A DNA stretch of 64,000 nucleotides. Source: Micromonospora sp. Llam0 (lineage in GTDB: Bacteria > Actinomycetota > Actinomycetes > Mycobacteriales > Micromonosporaceae). Position numbers and translations under genes: made by a program. The stretch covers positions 1,550,001 through 1,614,000 of the forward strand of contig NZ_RJJY01000002.1 in assembly GCF_003751085.1 (NCBI RefSeq), written 5' to 3'. Shown here piece after piece: positions 8,649-19,171 of this stretch (position 1 is its first letter; each line of letters starts with the position of its first letter). Under the pieces are notes generated by a model, which worked only from the letters and a program-made list of their open reading frames with translations, was not told where the DNA came from and did no database searches.

Positions 8649-11600
8649 TTAACGACCACCTTGGAGTCGACGAATATACGCCTTGTCGACGTTTGTCATA
8701 ACTGTATTTACGTTTCCATCGACAGTCTTAGCAATGAATATCTTTGAGCGAGGGTCGTAGTAGCCCATTTTCCACTGCCCATCATGCCGATAGGAGAACG
8801 GTTGCCTGTCAAGGACAGCCCTAGCCTGCGATTCAGAGACGCCACGCCCCTTCAACCGCTCCAGGGCATGCCCGGTAAAATCATCAGCCTCCTCAACGAC
8901 ATCATCTAACACTTCCTCGTAAGTGATGTCACCGATACCTTCGCATTCACACGAATCAGCATGACCGTCAAAGTATCCACCACAGTTGTGCACCAGCACC
9001 GGGGCTACCCCGACCGCCACATGGTAGGTGTGGATGTCGTCGATGGTGAGGTTGTGGACCCTCTGGGTCTGGGTCCACTGCCGGACGGCGGTGATCTGGA
9101 CCCACGTACCGGCGGAGGTCTGCAGCCACTGCCCGGCTGTCAGGTCGCCAGCATGGAGCCACTCGCCTGTATCGGGCGCCCAGAACGGGTGGGTATCGGT
9201 GGCAACCAGAACACCTTCGGCGTCGCCTCGGTCACTGTCGGTGTCCACGATGATCTCGACCAGTTCCTTGACACCGTGCCCGGTAATCGTGGCGACGACC
9301 GCCTTCGCCTCCGACTCACCGGTCTCCGGATCAGTCGCGATCACCAGATCGCCGACCTCGAGCTCATCGATCGGCTTCGTCGAACCATCGGCGAGCAGCA
9401 CCAACGTGCCCGGCACAAAACTGTGCCTCGTCGGACAGCTACCCAGGTCGTCGAGTTTCCTGCGGCTGCTGAAGAACTTGCCAACAGCCTTCTTCAACTG
9501 GCCGCCCAGGTTCCACAATCGGTTCACCAGGGCACCAACGTGGTCCAACTTGTTCCAGTATCGGGCCGCTAGCTTCCCCGCCGCACCACCCACCGCCGTC
9601 AACACGACGTTCAACGCCGTCGTCGCACAAGCCGCCAGATCACCGTTGATGAAACAGTCGACCGCATCGGTGATCCCTAACTCGTCCATCAAAATCTGGC
9701 CGAGCTCCTTCGCCACCGCCACAACGACCTGCTTCGCGTCCTCCACATCCCGACGCGCCTGCGCCACCTCCGGCGGCACCGTCGACACCGGCGGCGGCCG
9801 CGGCACCACCGTCCACCGGTTCGACGACATCGAGTACACCAACTGCTCACCGTACTTCTTCCAGTACGCGTCTTCCTCCGCACCACTACCCGTCGCCAAC
9901 GGCCGCAGACCATCCGGATCCGCAAACGACACCGGCGAATTGTTTGCATACGCGTACCCGTGCATTTGCTGCGGATCACTCACATCGATGATCGGATCCA
10001 CCGAAATGAACCGACCAGTCTGCGGGTCATACTCCCGCGCACCTAGATGCGTCAACCCCGTCGATGCGTCCTCCGTACCACCAACGAAGCCCTTCTCACC
10101 CAACCACTGACCAACCCCCGGCTGAGTGCCGCGCGGCGTGCCGAACGGCGCCATCCGCCGATGCGTGATCTGCCCCGTCGCTCCGTCCACCGCGGCCTGC
10201 CCGGAACCGTGATGATCCGCAGCCTGCACCTGCACACCCGCGACCGTTCGCACCACCGTCAACTGACCGCCGACCGGGTAGTAGCGCGTCCCATCGACCA
10301 CCGAGTTGGAGCGGTTCAGCTTCAACTCCATGTTCGGCAGATACACCGTGATCGAATCCGGATCCTTCCGGACCAACCGACCGCCATCGGCGTCGTAGAC
10401 GAAACTGGTGGTCTTCCCGTCCTCGGTGACCGACTCCAGCCGGCCCTCGGCGTTCCAGACCAGGTCCTGCTCCTCGCCGACCCGGACCCGCTTCGTCGTG
10501 TTGCCCGCCGCATCGTACTCGTACGAGTACAATCGGTCACCCGCCGAAGTCTCCTCGACCACCTGCGACAACGTGTGCGGCTGTGCCTGACCCGGCTGCG
10601 GATACGAATACGTCCGCTCCACCTCGTCGGCCCCACCTGCGGCGTGGATCGTCTCGCTCAGCCGGTTACCAGCCAGGTCGTAGCTGTAGGAGTGGTGGTA
10701 CGGCGCCGGTCCGCCCACCCCGCTGGTGCCCGGCCCACCCGCACACGAATCACTCGCGGTGGTCGCCGTGCTCCACGCCCGCGTCATCCGCCGCAGATAG
10801 TCGTACTGGAAACACTGGATGTCCCGCACTCCGGAGCCCGGCCGGTCAGCGATCGACAGGACGTTACCGGCGTCGTCGTACTCGTAGTGCTGGTCGATGT
10901 CGCTGGTCGGCACCATCGGATTCTCGCCCGAAAATGCCTGCCTGCTCAGCATCGACCGGGTCAGCCGCTTGGTGCCCTCTTCGTAGAAGTAGGTGCCGTA
11001 GACCTTACGGCTACCGACGCTGGTTTCAGCCTGCAACAGCTCGCCCGTCTGCGCGTACTCAGCCCGGCTGAGGTACGTATACATCCAGTTGCTGATCTTG
11101 GTAACCCGCTGCAGATCGTCGTAGCTGTAAACAATCGTTTCGCCCGAAAGCCCGCCGCTTTCAGGGAAGCTCGTGCTCTGTACGGTTCCGTCATTGTTGT
11201 ACTGAGTGAAGAATCGATAGGTCCCGGCGAGTTCGGCGTGGGTGTCTGCCTCTGGGATGAAGTAGCGGGTCTCCTGCACCCGATAAAAGGCATCTCTAGC
11301 CGGGTAGATGACGTGGTACTTGTGACCGCCGTCGGCGATGCGGGTGGCGAAGTAGAGCTGCCCCTTCGCGATGGTGTCGTAGCCCCACTCCGCCAGCTTG
11401 GTGCCGGTTCCGACCGAGCCCTCATAGGTGCCGGTCTTGCGGCCGAGCACATCGTAAGTGTGACTGATCGTGATGCCCCGACCGTCCGTGGCGGAGGTCA
11501 ACTGGTCGTAGTCGTTGTAGGTGAAGGTGCTGGTTCCGCTGTCCGGGTCGACCGCTTCGATCTTGCGACCCCGTTGGTCGTACCCATAGGTCCACACGTT

Positions 11601-14600
11601 GCCGGCCGGGTCGGTGACGCTGGCCTGCTGACCGGCTGGAGTGTAGGTGTACGTGGTGCTGTCGAAGCTGCCACTCGTCCCGGCACCGTGGTACTGCCGT
11701 AGCTCGACGACCTGACCGCGGGCATCGGTGATGGTGGTCGTCGGGGTGCCGCCCGTCGGCGGGTCGACATGCACCCGGTCCCCGCCGTACGTGGTGACCG
11801 TCCGCCACTTCTCCTGACCGGCGACCTGGGTGATGGTGTCGGTGACCCGGTCAACGCCGTCGTACTGATACACCGTCTGCAGGTCGACATCGCCGTTGAC
11901 CGTCTTCAGCAGAGTGCTTGACGGGGCACCGGAGGCGTGGAACTTGTCGTTGACCTTCGCCACCTTGCCGGTAGCGGTGTAGAAGGTTTCCGAGACGAGC
12001 CGTCCACCGTCCGGTCCAGGGACCTGGATCTGCCGAGGGCGCAGGAAGCCGTCATAAATCGTGTACTCAGGAGTCAGCCAGTTACCGGCACTGTCGCGCC
12101 GCTCGGTCTTCACCGAGACAGGTGCGTTGTCCTGGTTCCGGTAGGTGTATTGAATGCGTGGGCTATCCGGGTGAGTCGTCCTTGGACGGTGCGGCAGCCA
12201 GACCCGGACGGCGCGACCAAGCTTGTCGTACTCGACGTCGGTGCGCTTGCCGTTCCAGTCGATCTGGGTAACCGGCTGTCCCCACGCCGGGTGGTAGTCG
12301 GTGGTCGCGATGAACCGGGTGTCGGCGGTGCCGACCCGGATCTGCGGTCCCGTCTCCATCTTGCGGGTGGTCAGACCGTTCGTCTCGGTGTAGGCGATGT
12401 TGGTGACCGCGCCGGAGCCGTCCTGCGCCGTCAGCGGCCGGCCGTACATGTCGAAGGTGCCCTCACCGACGGTGACATAGCTCGCGGCGGAACCGCTGTG
12501 GCTGGCGAGCTTCTCGATCCGGGTGGCGTTGCCCTTGGTCGGCGTCGCACCGTATGCCTGGCCGTCGTACGAGGTCCGGTTGTCGGTCAGCAGTTGGGCC
12601 GCCAGGTCCGGGTTGGTGACCGAGCAGGCGACCGAGACGGTCTCCTCTCGGGCGACCAGGGTCCGTAGCCGCAGGCTGTGGTTGTCGGCGTAGGTGGTCC
12701 GGGTGCACTGGTCGTCGGCGGCGGTGCTGACGTCGCCGAGATCCTCGACCTGCGTGACCCGCCCGACCGGGTCGGTGTAACCGCTGGTCGCCGGGTCGTA
12801 CGTGGTGATCGACTTCGTTTCCCGCCAGCCGCCGCCAGCCAGCGCGGTGAAGCCCCGACTGACCCGCGACTTGACGAAGAACGCCCGATCGGTGCCCCAC
12901 GGCCGGCTGTAGCTGGCGGTCTCGTAACGCCACGGGCTGGTCACCGACTTGCTGCTGACCTGGGAGCCGTTGTAGACGGCGGTCTCGATCTCGAAGCCGG
13001 CGAGTTCGTCGTGGTCGGTGTGGGAAGTGCCGACCGAGTCGGTACGGGTGACCGTGCGGGTGCCGCCGGCCGGGTTCTTGTCGCCGTGCATGCCGCGCAG
13101 GTAGGTGTGCTCGGTGCGGGTGGTGAAGGTCTCGCCGTCGCCGCGCCGGACGCGCACCTTCTCGTAGCCGCGCCACTGGTTCCAGGTCAGCAACTCGGTG
13201 TCACCGATGCCGTCCGGGTCGGCGTGCCGCCAGGCCGCGTCGCCCAGGTACTCGTAGCTGGTCACCATGTCCGGGGCCAGGGCGGTGCCGGGCTCGACGT
13301 TCGTGCGGTCCGTTTCGGTGACCGACTCGACGACGTACTTGTGGAACCAGTCGGTGATCGGATTCACCTCGCCGCTCGGCGACCACTTCACCGGGTAGCA
13401 GCGGCGGGTGCTGTTGCCGGGGGTCGGCAGCGAGTTGGCCGAGCAGTCCGGCGACTTGTAGGCGACGTCGACCTGACCGCCGGAGTCGGTGTAGACGGTG
13501 GTCAGTCGAGGCCGGATCAGCGGGGCGACGTTGTCGCCGGGGATGTCGATCCGGTTGGGCAGCTGCAGCGGACCCAACTCGACCGAGGGCACGGTCAGCG
13601 GGTCGCCGCCACCGTAGCGGCCCTGGTGGTCGATCTTGTGCAGCCACAGCGACCGGCTGCCGTCGGCGTTGTTGGTGAACAGGTGGGTCAGTTTCCACGA
13701 GTCGACCGGCGTCCATCCGCTGGCGGTGCGGATCTCGGTGGTGATCTGACTGACCCGCTTGCGGGTCCAGAAGCTGGGTGACGACTGGCCGGCTGTGCAA
13801 TGGGTTCCAGCAGCGCAGTTGCGGTCCCACGGCACGTCGGGCCAGGAGTTGGCCGTGCTGTTGTTCAACTGACCCGGCGCGCAGGTGATGCTGCCACTCG
13901 GGATGCACCGTTCGGCGTCGGTGAATACCACCCGGGCCGGTGCCGGGGTGGAGTAGACCGCGTTGTGCCGCTGACCGTAGTCGATCCGCTTGAGCCAACC
14001 ACCTCGGTGGTACACGGTGCCGTTGACGGTGGTCTGCGCCCGCAGCGCGTAGTGATTCGTCTCCCGCTCGTAGAAGTACGAGGTGACGTTGCCGTGCCGG
14101 TCCTTGACGTAGTCGAGGTTCCACCGCCAGGCCTGGTGGCACCAGGCGTTCGCCAGTGTCGCGTTGTAGCAGGGTTCGCCGCTGTCGTCGCCGAAGACCG
14201 GCACCGTCCACACCGAGTTGGTTTCGGCGTTGCCGGACGCCCATCCGGGCAGCCGGTTCAGCCCGAAGTAGTGCTCGGTGCCGTCGATCGTGGTGACCTT
14301 CCAGAACTCGCGGTCGTTGTCACCGTTGACGGCGCCGTCGACCGTCCCGCTGTACCGCTCGATCTTCGACCCGTCGTCGTTGGCGAACCGCCAGGTGCTG
14401 CCGGTCCGCACCAGCGTGCTGGACCGTCCGTTGAGCATGAGTACGGCGTTGTCGTGCGCCCAGCACAGGTCGCCCATGCCGTCACGGCCGTCGTCAAGAC
14501 AGGTGTTGTAGCGGCGTTCGACGTACCCGGGGTCGTAGCTGAAGCCCTCACCCAGCCAGGAGCCCTGGTTGTTGGTGGTCGCGGTCCGCCCGTCGGTGGC

Positions 14601-15440
14601 CTGCGAGTTGTAACCGAGCACCACCGACGGGGTCAGCCCGCCCGGCACCGGCGGCACCCGCATCGGGTACGACCAGTTGAACGCACCCGACGACGGTGAC
14701 ACGTTCCACTTCGACGACGGAGCGAACTCGGTCGCGGCGAAGCTGCCCTGCGCGGAAGCCTCCGAAGCGACCATCGCGTACAGCGCCGAGCCGGCACCGA
14801 CGTCGATCGTGGCGGTGAGGGTGTCCGCTCCCGCGTTGTTGACCGCCGGTACCGGCTGCGGCGCGCACGCCGACGCGTCCGGCGTGGTCAACGCGCAGTC
14901 GGGCAACCGGACCAGCCGCAGTCGGGCACCGAAATCGCCGCCGTACGCATCGGCGATCCCGGCGTAGCTCAACGCCACCCGGACGGTGCCGGCACCGGTC
15001 TCGCCGGCGGCCCGCCCGATCCGGGTGACCGGTCCGTCGACCTTCGCTTTCGTCGACACCGCGCGGTCGAGGGTCTGCACCCGCACCCTGCTCGGCGGCG
15101 CGGCGCCGGCCGCCCGGCCCGTCCCGCTGGTCGGACTGGCCACTGGCGTCACCGGCACCTCCACCGTCCCGACCGCCGGCCAGGCAACCTCCGGTGCGGT
15201 ACGCAGCGCCGCCTGCACCACCGGGTTCGGCTCGCGGGGCGGCACCGGAGCCGCCGGGCGGTCCGGGGCCGACTTGTCATGTTGCTGGACGGCCGGTGCC
15301 CCGGAGGATGGCTCGGCCTGGGCCGGGCTCTCCACCCCCTGCAGCAGGCCGGCGGCGACGACGACCGCCGTCGCCCAGGTGACAGCGGCGGTCAGCCGTC
15401 GACGGCTGACCGGGGTCGTAGCCAGAATCCGGGAACTCAT
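8649..15440 (-). CDS. RHS-repeat polymorphic toxin with Hint domain and DUF4258-like toxin tip
   Basis: About 2263 residues from the ATG at 15440, which has GGAG five bases upstream (the frame is open two codons further, to 15446). An N-terminal signal peptide (SRRRLTAAVTWATAVVVAAG, ending near PAQAEP) indicates export. The middle holds many RHS/YD repeats such as YDQRGRKIEAVDPDSGTSTF and YTYDVLGRKTG-like units. The shell-closing core DPQTGRFISVDPIID...YANNSPVSFADPDG is near residue 1805. A Hint self-cleaving domain (HSFVPGTLVLLADGSTKPID to VLVHNC) spans about 2002-2153. The last 85 residues (FTGHALERLKGRGVSESQAR...MGYYDPRSKIFIAKTVDG) resemble DUF4258, a compact RelE/EndoU-like fold, so RNase activity is plausible. 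GC content drops sharply from about 8980 leftward, as expected for an exchanged toxin tip. Confidence 0.88.
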   Translation of the reverse strand: MSSRILATTPVSRRRLTAAVTWATAVVVAAGLLQGVESPAQAEPSSGAPAVQQHDKSAPDRPAAPVPPREPNPVVQAALRTAPEVAWPAVGTVEVPVTPVASPTSGTGRAAGAAPPSRVRVQTLDRAVSTKAKVDGPVTRIGRAAGETGAGTVRVALSYAGIADAYGGDFGARLRLVRLPDCALTTPDASACAPQPVPAVNNAGADTLTATIDVGAGSALYAMVASEASAQGSFAATEFAPSSKWNVSPSSGAFNWSYPMRVPPVPGGLTPSVVLGYNSQATDGRTATTNNQGSWLGEGFSYDPGYVERRYNTCLDDGRDGMGDLCWAHDNAVLMLNGRSSTLVRTGSTWRFANDDGSKIERYSGTVDGAVNGDNDREFWKVTTIDGTEHYFGLNRLPGWASGNAETNSVWTVPVFGDDSGEPCYNATLANAWCHQAWRWNLDYVKDRHGNVTSYFYERETNHYALRAQTTVNGTVYHRGGWLKRIDYGQRHNAVYSTPAPARVVFTDAERCIPSGSITCAPGQLNNSTANSWPDVPWDRNCAAGTHCTAGQSSPSFWTRKRVSQITTEIRTASGWTPVDSWKLTHLFTNNADGSRSLWLHKIDHQGRYGGGDPLTVPSVELGPLQLPNRIDIPGDNVAPLIRPRLTTVYTDSGGQVDVAYKSPDCSANSLPTPGNSTRRCYPVKWSPSGEVNPITDWFHKYVVESVTETDRTNVEPGTALAPDMVTSYEYLGDAAWRHADPDGIGDTELLTWNQWRGYEKVRVRRGDGETFTTRTEHTYLRGMHGDKNPAGGTRTVTRTDSVGTSHTDHDELAGFEIETAVYNGSQVSSKSVTSPWRYETASYSRPWGTDRAFFVKSRVSRGFTALAGGGWRETKSITTYDPATSGYTDPVGRVTQVEDLGDVSTAADDQCTRTTYADNHSLRLRTLVAREETVSVACSVTNPDLAAQLLTDNRTSYDGQAYGATPTKGNATRIEKLASHSGSAASYVTVGEGTFDMYGRPLTAQDGSGAVTNIAYTETNGLTTRKMETGPQIRVGTADTRFIATTDYHPAWGQPVTQIDWNGKRTDVEYDKLGRAVRVWLPHRPRTTHPDSPRIQYTYRNQDNAPVSVKTERRDSAGNWLTPEYTIYDGFLRPRQIQVPGPDGGRLVSETFYTATGKVAKVNDKFHASGAPSSTLLKTVNGDVDLQTVYQYDGVDRVTDTITQVAGQEKWRTVTTYGGDRVHVDPPTGGTPTTTITDARGQVVELRQYHGAGTSGSFDSTTYTYTPAGQQASVTDPAGNVWTYGYDQRGRKIEAVDPDSGTSTFTYNDYDQLTSATDGRGITISHTYDVLGRKTGTYEGSVGTGTKLAEWGYDTIAKGQLYFATRIADGGHKYHVIYPARDAFYRVQETRYFIPEADTHAELAGTYRFFTQYNNDGTVQSTSFPESGGLSGETIVYSYDDLQRVTKISNWMYTYLSRAEYAQTGELLQAETSVGSRKVYGTYFYEEGTKRLTRSMLSRQAFSGENPMVPTSDIDQHYEYDDAGNVLSIADRPGSGVRDIQCFQYDYLRRMTRAWSTATTASDSCAGGPGTSGVGGPAPYHHSYSYDLAGNRLSETIHAAGGADEVERTYSYPQPGQAQPHTLSQVVEETSAGDRLYSYEYDAAGNTTKRVRVGEEQDLVWNAEGRLESVTEDGKTTSFVYDADGGRLVRKDPDSITVYLPNMELKLNRSNSVVDGTRYYPVGGQLTVVRTVAGVQVQAADHHGSGQAAVDGATGQITHRRMAPFGTPRGTQPGVGQWLGEKGFVGGTEDASTGLTHLGAREYDPQTGRFISVDPIIDVSDPQQMHGYAYANNSPVSFADPDGLRPLATGSGAEEDAYWKKYGEQLVYSMSSNRWTVVPRPPPVSTVPPEVAQARRDVEDAKQVVVAVAKELGQILMDELGITDAVDCFINGDLAACATTALNVVLTAVGGAAGKLAARYWNKLDHVGALVNRLWNLGGQLKKAVGKFFSSRRKLDDLGSCPTRHSFVPGTLVLLADGSTKPIDELEVGDLVIATDPETGESEAKAVVATITGHGVKELVEIIVDTDSDRGDAEGVLVATDTHPFWAPDTGEWLHAGDLTAGQWLQTSAGTWVQITAVRQWTQTQRVHNLTIDDIHTYHVAVGVAPVLVHNCGGYFDGHADSCECEGIGDITYEEVLDDVVEEADDFTGHALERLKGRGVSESQARAVLDRQPFSYRHDGQWKMGYYDPRSKIFIAKTVDGNVNTVMTNVDKAYIRRLQGGR

Positions 15441-15488
15441 CACCACTCCAAGGGCCGGGCGAAGCGGGCGGGAAAGCGAGGCATCGGG

Positions 15489-18400
15489 TCAGAGGTACGG
15501 GTTCGGATCGATGGAGGTCATCAGCTGGATCGTCTCGTCGTCGGCGACCCCGGTGTAGACGCGTACCTCGTCGACGACACCGCCGAGGTACTGGCCGAAG
15601 CCGCCGTTGTGCAGCGCCCGGCCCACCTGCAGGGGTCCGTCCGCCCGCCAGCCGGCGGTGTAGGTGGCGGCGGCGGTCACGGCGACCTCGCCGTTGACGA
15701 ACAGCCGCAGCTCGTTGCGGAACGCGTCGTAGACCACCGCTAGGTGCTGGCCGTACTGGTCGGCACTTGGCAACTGTTCACCATCGAAGACCAGGGTGGT
15801 CTGCGGGTCGTTGTTGTCGCTGTGCGGCAGCACCAGCTCCCAGCGGTTGGCGCTGCCGCAGCGGATGACGAATCCGCTCGCGACGGTGCCTGCCTGGGAG
15901 AGCACCGCCTGATCCCGGTCACCACAGGTCGGGCTGGGCAACCGGACCCGGGCGGCGACGGTGAAGCTGCCGTCGGTCACCGCCACCGGCGCGTCGGTGC
16001 GGGCCCGGTCGTCGACCCCGTCGAGTACCAGATGTCCGCCGCCGACCAGCGGTGGTTCGGCGAACGGGTCTGCGTCGACGTCCGGTGCGTACAGGTGGGC
16101 ACCGTTTTCCAACAGCAGCTCCTGGCCGTTCTCGTCGTCGTATTCGGGGCTGCGGTCGCCGGAGACGTCGTCCAACGGCCAGTAGCCGAGGCGGATAGGC
16201 CGCAGTGTGGACAGTTCGCTGACCTCCCGGGGCACCAGCACCCGGTCGTAGACGGCGATGTCGGCCAGCTCGCCGGCCCAGCCGGCGGTGTGGGCGCTGC
16301 GGGCGTACGCCCGACCGATCTGCACCGCGCCCCGGGACTTCCACGCCGACCGACGCTGCGCCGTCGGCTGGACGTCCCCGTTGACGTACAGCGTCATCGT
16401 CTTGAGCTCCGGGTCGTACGCGGCTGCCAGATGAGTCCATTCGTCGCGAATCGCCGGGGCGGTGCTGGTCACCGACCAGCCGCCCAGCGACAGCACGTCC
16501 GTCGACGGGATCGCGAACTCCCACTTGCCGGTGGCGGCGTCGAAGCCGAGGGTGAAGCCGGGCTCGCCGCTGCCGTCCTGGCTGACCGCGACCCGGTCGG
16601 TGGTGTCGTCGGTGAGCCGCACCCAGGCGCTGGCTCCGAACCCGCTCGACGTGTCGACCAGCGCCGAGCTGGTGGTGGCCAGGTAGCTTTCGGCGGCGTC
16701 GCCGGTGAACTGTATTGCCCGGTCGAACTGGCACTCGGAGCCGGAATCACCGCAGCCCGGCCCGGACACCCCGAACGTCACCCCGGCCCCGGCGACCGCC
16801 GGATGGTTGCCCCGGGCGTCCTCGGCCGACACGGCACCGGCCGCCTCGCCGAGCCCCCACTCGCCGGCCGCCAGCCGGGTCGGCACGGATATCACGCAGG
16901 TGGCGATCGCCGACCGCAGGCCGGACTGGTCGACCGCCTGCACCGTCACGATGTTCGGAGCGTCATCGACCGGCATCCAGCGCAGTGACACCGGGCCGCC
17001 GGGGCTGGTCGGCACCAGTTCGTTGTCCGGCAACGGGTTGGTGTTGAACCCGTACAGGTAGCGGACGGTGTCGGTGGAGACCGAGTCGAAAATGAAGGTG
17101 CCGTAGATGCCGACCCCGCCCCGGTGCTGGTCGTCCTCGACGCAGGCGCTGGTGTGCTCACTGGCGTCGAGCGGCAGATACTCCGGAGAGTCGATGTCCG
17201 GCGCGGCCGGCGCGGTGGAGTCGTAGACGAACTGGCAGGCGGTCTGGGTGCTGCCTTCCCAGCTCCACGGCCCCCAGACCTCCGAGTCGCCGGCCTGCAC
17301 CTCCCAGGTGATCGGCGTGTTCTGCGGGATGTTCGATGGCAGGGTGTACTGGAAGCGGGAACCGCTGGCCTTCCACCCGGTGGTGACGTAGTTGTTGACC
17401 CGGGTGCCGGCCGAGTCGTACCAGTAGTAGAGGATCTGGCCCCGGACATCCTCGGTGTGCGACGAGCTGTGGTCCGGGTCGCGTAGCACCATGAACAGCG
17501 TCGGCGGGGTGTCCACGTACGGTCGGTTGGTGCCGGTGACGCACTGGCCACCGGGTGACATGGTCAACTCGGACTGCTTCGGTTGGCTCGGTGTCCGGTT
17601 GTAGTGCACAGCCAGGAGCGCGTTTCCGCAGAACCGCTTGAACGCCGTCTGGTCGTTCTCGTCCGTGGCGGCGAGTCCGAACGTGGTCGTCGACCAGCCC
17701 TTGGTCACAGCTTCCCGCACCGCTGCGGTGGCGGTGAAGCCGACGTTCTGGTTCGTCGAGGTGCAGGAGTCCTTCTTCGCGGTCGGTGCCTTCGTCTGCA
17801 GCAGGACGCCGAGCGCCGGTTTGTTGTTCCAGTTCGTGCCGGAGCTGATGCCGGACGACGCCCGGTACAACGAGACGTTCTTCGGGGTCGAGTTGTACGT
17901 GTGGGTCATCGTCACCCGGAACTCCGCGCTCAGGATGGTCCGCCCCGCGTACGGTGTGGGCAGCGCGTAGTAGATCCGCTTCTTCCCGACCTTGTTGCAC
18001 TGCCCGGAGTTGACCGGGCAGTTGCCGACGCCTTCGGTGCCGGAGAACTTGTGGTACGACATGTGCGGGTAGCCGCTGGCAACCATCGCCCAGTCGCTCC
18101 TGCGGGTGTCCTGCCAGACCGGGTCGATGTAGACCGGCCAGCGGGTGTCGGGATCGGTGAGCATCGCCTGGTCGGGCAGCAGGGTGAGGGTGTCGCCGTC
18201 GATCCGCCAGCCGATCGGTGCCTGGCTGGCACCCGGCGGGGCGGACTCGGTGGCGTCGACACCGGTCGCGTCTCCGGCGTCGGGAGCGGTCCGGCCCGGC
18301 GTCGCGGCGTCGGTGCCGGCGGTGTCGTCACCCGAGTCCCACATCGCCGGTGCGGCGGCCTCCAGCACCGGCGCGCCGGACATCGTGTCGACGGCGGCCA

Positions 18401-19127
18401 GCCCACCTTCGAGGCCGTCCTGCACGGTCAGCCCGGCGGTGGCCAGGCCGAACTCCAGCTCGGCCAGCTCTGGCTGCTGTGCCGCCTCCGGGGTCTTGAC
18501 CACGAGTACGTGGGAGAAACCGGTGACCTCGACATCGACCACCAGGTCCACGTCGGGCAGCACCTCGGCGTAGATGGCCTGGTCACCGTCGACCGTCGGC
18601 TCCGGCAGGGCACCGGGCCAGTCGAGGGTCATGCTGCGGCCGGCGCGCTGCACCCGTACCAGGGGGGTGTCGCCACCACCGGAGAGCCGCAGCCCGAGGG
18701 TGGCGGCCCGGGGGCCGATGCTGCCGTCGGCGGCGGTGACCAGGGTCGCGTCGGTCGGCACCCATTGGCCGTCGCGGACCACCCGGAACGGCTGGGCGTG
18801 CTGCACCGAAGTCAGCGTGCCGTCCGGGTTGGCGAACGTCTGGGTGCTCTCACCCTGCAGGGCACCGATTTCGACCCGCTCACCGATGTCGACGGCGTGG
18901 GCGAACGCCTCGGCTTCGGTCTGCCGGACCGGCTCCGCGCCGTCCACGGCCGGTGCCGGTGCCGATTCGTCCGATTCTGCCGCCGGTGCGGGGGCGGCCT
19001 GCGCCGTCCGGTCCGGGGCCGCCACCGCCGGGCTGGACACCACCGCGTACGCGGTCAGCAGCCCGGCCAGGCCGAGGCTCAGCCCGAGCCGGCGTCGGAC
19101 ACTGAACTTCGTGTTGCCACCGATCAT
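15489..19127 (-). CDS. Secreted DNRLRE/LamG-domain protein
   Basis: The ATG at 19127 is preferred because GGGGGAGG lies eight bases before it; the frame is open to 19175. This gives 1212 residues. A signal peptide (RRRLGLSLGLAGLLTAYAVV, cleaved near AVAAPD) is followed by a region shared with the upstream neighbour (VPTDATLVTAADGS, WPGALPEPTVDGD, VLPDVDLVVDVEVTGF). A DNRLRE-type beta domain comes next (YALPTPYAGRTILSAEFRVT, NWNNKPALG, FGLAATDENDQTAFKRF). Two LamG domains end the protein (FGASAWVRLTDDTTDRVAVS and SFTVAARVRLPSPTCGDRD). LamG and DNRLRE domains bind glycans or proteins at the cell surface. Its job beside the RHS toxin is not known; surface anchoring or target binding is a reasonable guess. 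A broken paralogue lies at 1-749 and 8201-8291. Confidence 0.85.
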   Translation of the reverse strand: MIGGNTKFSVRRRLGLSLGLAGLLTAYAVVSSPAVAAPDRTAQAAPAPAAESDESAPAPAVDGAEPVRQTEAEAFAHAVDIGERVEIGALQGESTQTFANPDGTLTSVQHAQPFRVVRDGQWVPTDATLVTAADGSIGPRAATLGLRLSGGGDTPLVRVQRAGRSMTLDWPGALPEPTVDGDQAIYAEVLPDVDLVVDVEVTGFSHVLVVKTPEAAQQPELAELEFGLATAGLTVQDGLEGGLAAVDTMSGAPVLEAAAPAMWDSGDDTAGTDAATPGRTAPDAGDATGVDATESAPPGASQAPIGWRIDGDTLTLLPDQAMLTDPDTRWPVYIDPVWQDTRRSDWAMVASGYPHMSYHKFSGTEGVGNCPVNSGQCNKVGKKRIYYALPTPYAGRTILSAEFRVTMTHTYNSTPKNVSLYRASSGISSGTNWNNKPALGVLLQTKAPTAKKDSCTSTNQNVGFTATAAVREAVTKGWSTTTFGLAATDENDQTAFKRFCGNALLAVHYNRTPSQPKQSELTMSPGGQCVTGTNRPYVDTPPTLFMVLRDPDHSSSHTEDVRGQILYYWYDSAGTRVNNYVTTGWKASGSRFQYTLPSNIPQNTPITWEVQAGDSEVWGPWSWEGSTQTACQFVYDSTAPAAPDIDSPEYLPLDASEHTSACVEDDQHRGGVGIYGTFIFDSVSTDTVRYLYGFNTNPLPDNELVPTSPGGPVSLRWMPVDDAPNIVTVQAVDQSGLRSAIATCVISVPTRLAAGEWGLGEAAGAVSAEDARGNHPAVAGAGVTFGVSGPGCGDSGSECQFDRAIQFTGDAAESYLATTSSALVDTSSGFGASAWVRLTDDTTDRVAVSQDGSGEPGFTLGFDAATGKWEFAIPSTDVLSLGGWSVTSTAPAIRDEWTHLAAAYDPELKTMTLYVNGDVQPTAQRRSAWKSRGAVQIGRAYARSAHTAGWAGELADIAVYDRVLVPREVSELSTLRPIRLGYWPLDDVSGDRSPEYDDENGQELLLENGAHLYAPDVDADPFAEPPLVGGGHLVLDGVDDRARTDAPVAVTDGSFTVAARVRLPSPTCGDRDQAVLSQAGTVASGFVIRCGSANRWELVLPHSDNNDPQTTLVFDGEQLPSADQYGQHLAVVYDAFRNELRLFVNGEVAVTAAATYTAGWRADGPLQVGRALHNGGFGQYLGGVVDEVRVYTGVADDETIQLMTSIDPNPYL

Positions 19128-19171
19128 GTCGCGGTCCTCCCCCGTCACGCCGTTCCACCTGTCGATGGCCA

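Noticed and set aside
10047..11702. 551-residue plus-strand open frame inside the RHS gene
   Set aside because: It is a shadow of RHS repeats on the other strand; it has no ribosome binding site or recognisable motif.
10000..14500. Repeated YD motifs that could be taken for a DNA repeat or CRISPR-like array
   Set aside because: The repeats are degenerate at DNA level and in frame within the RHS protein; there are no regular direct repeats with spacers.
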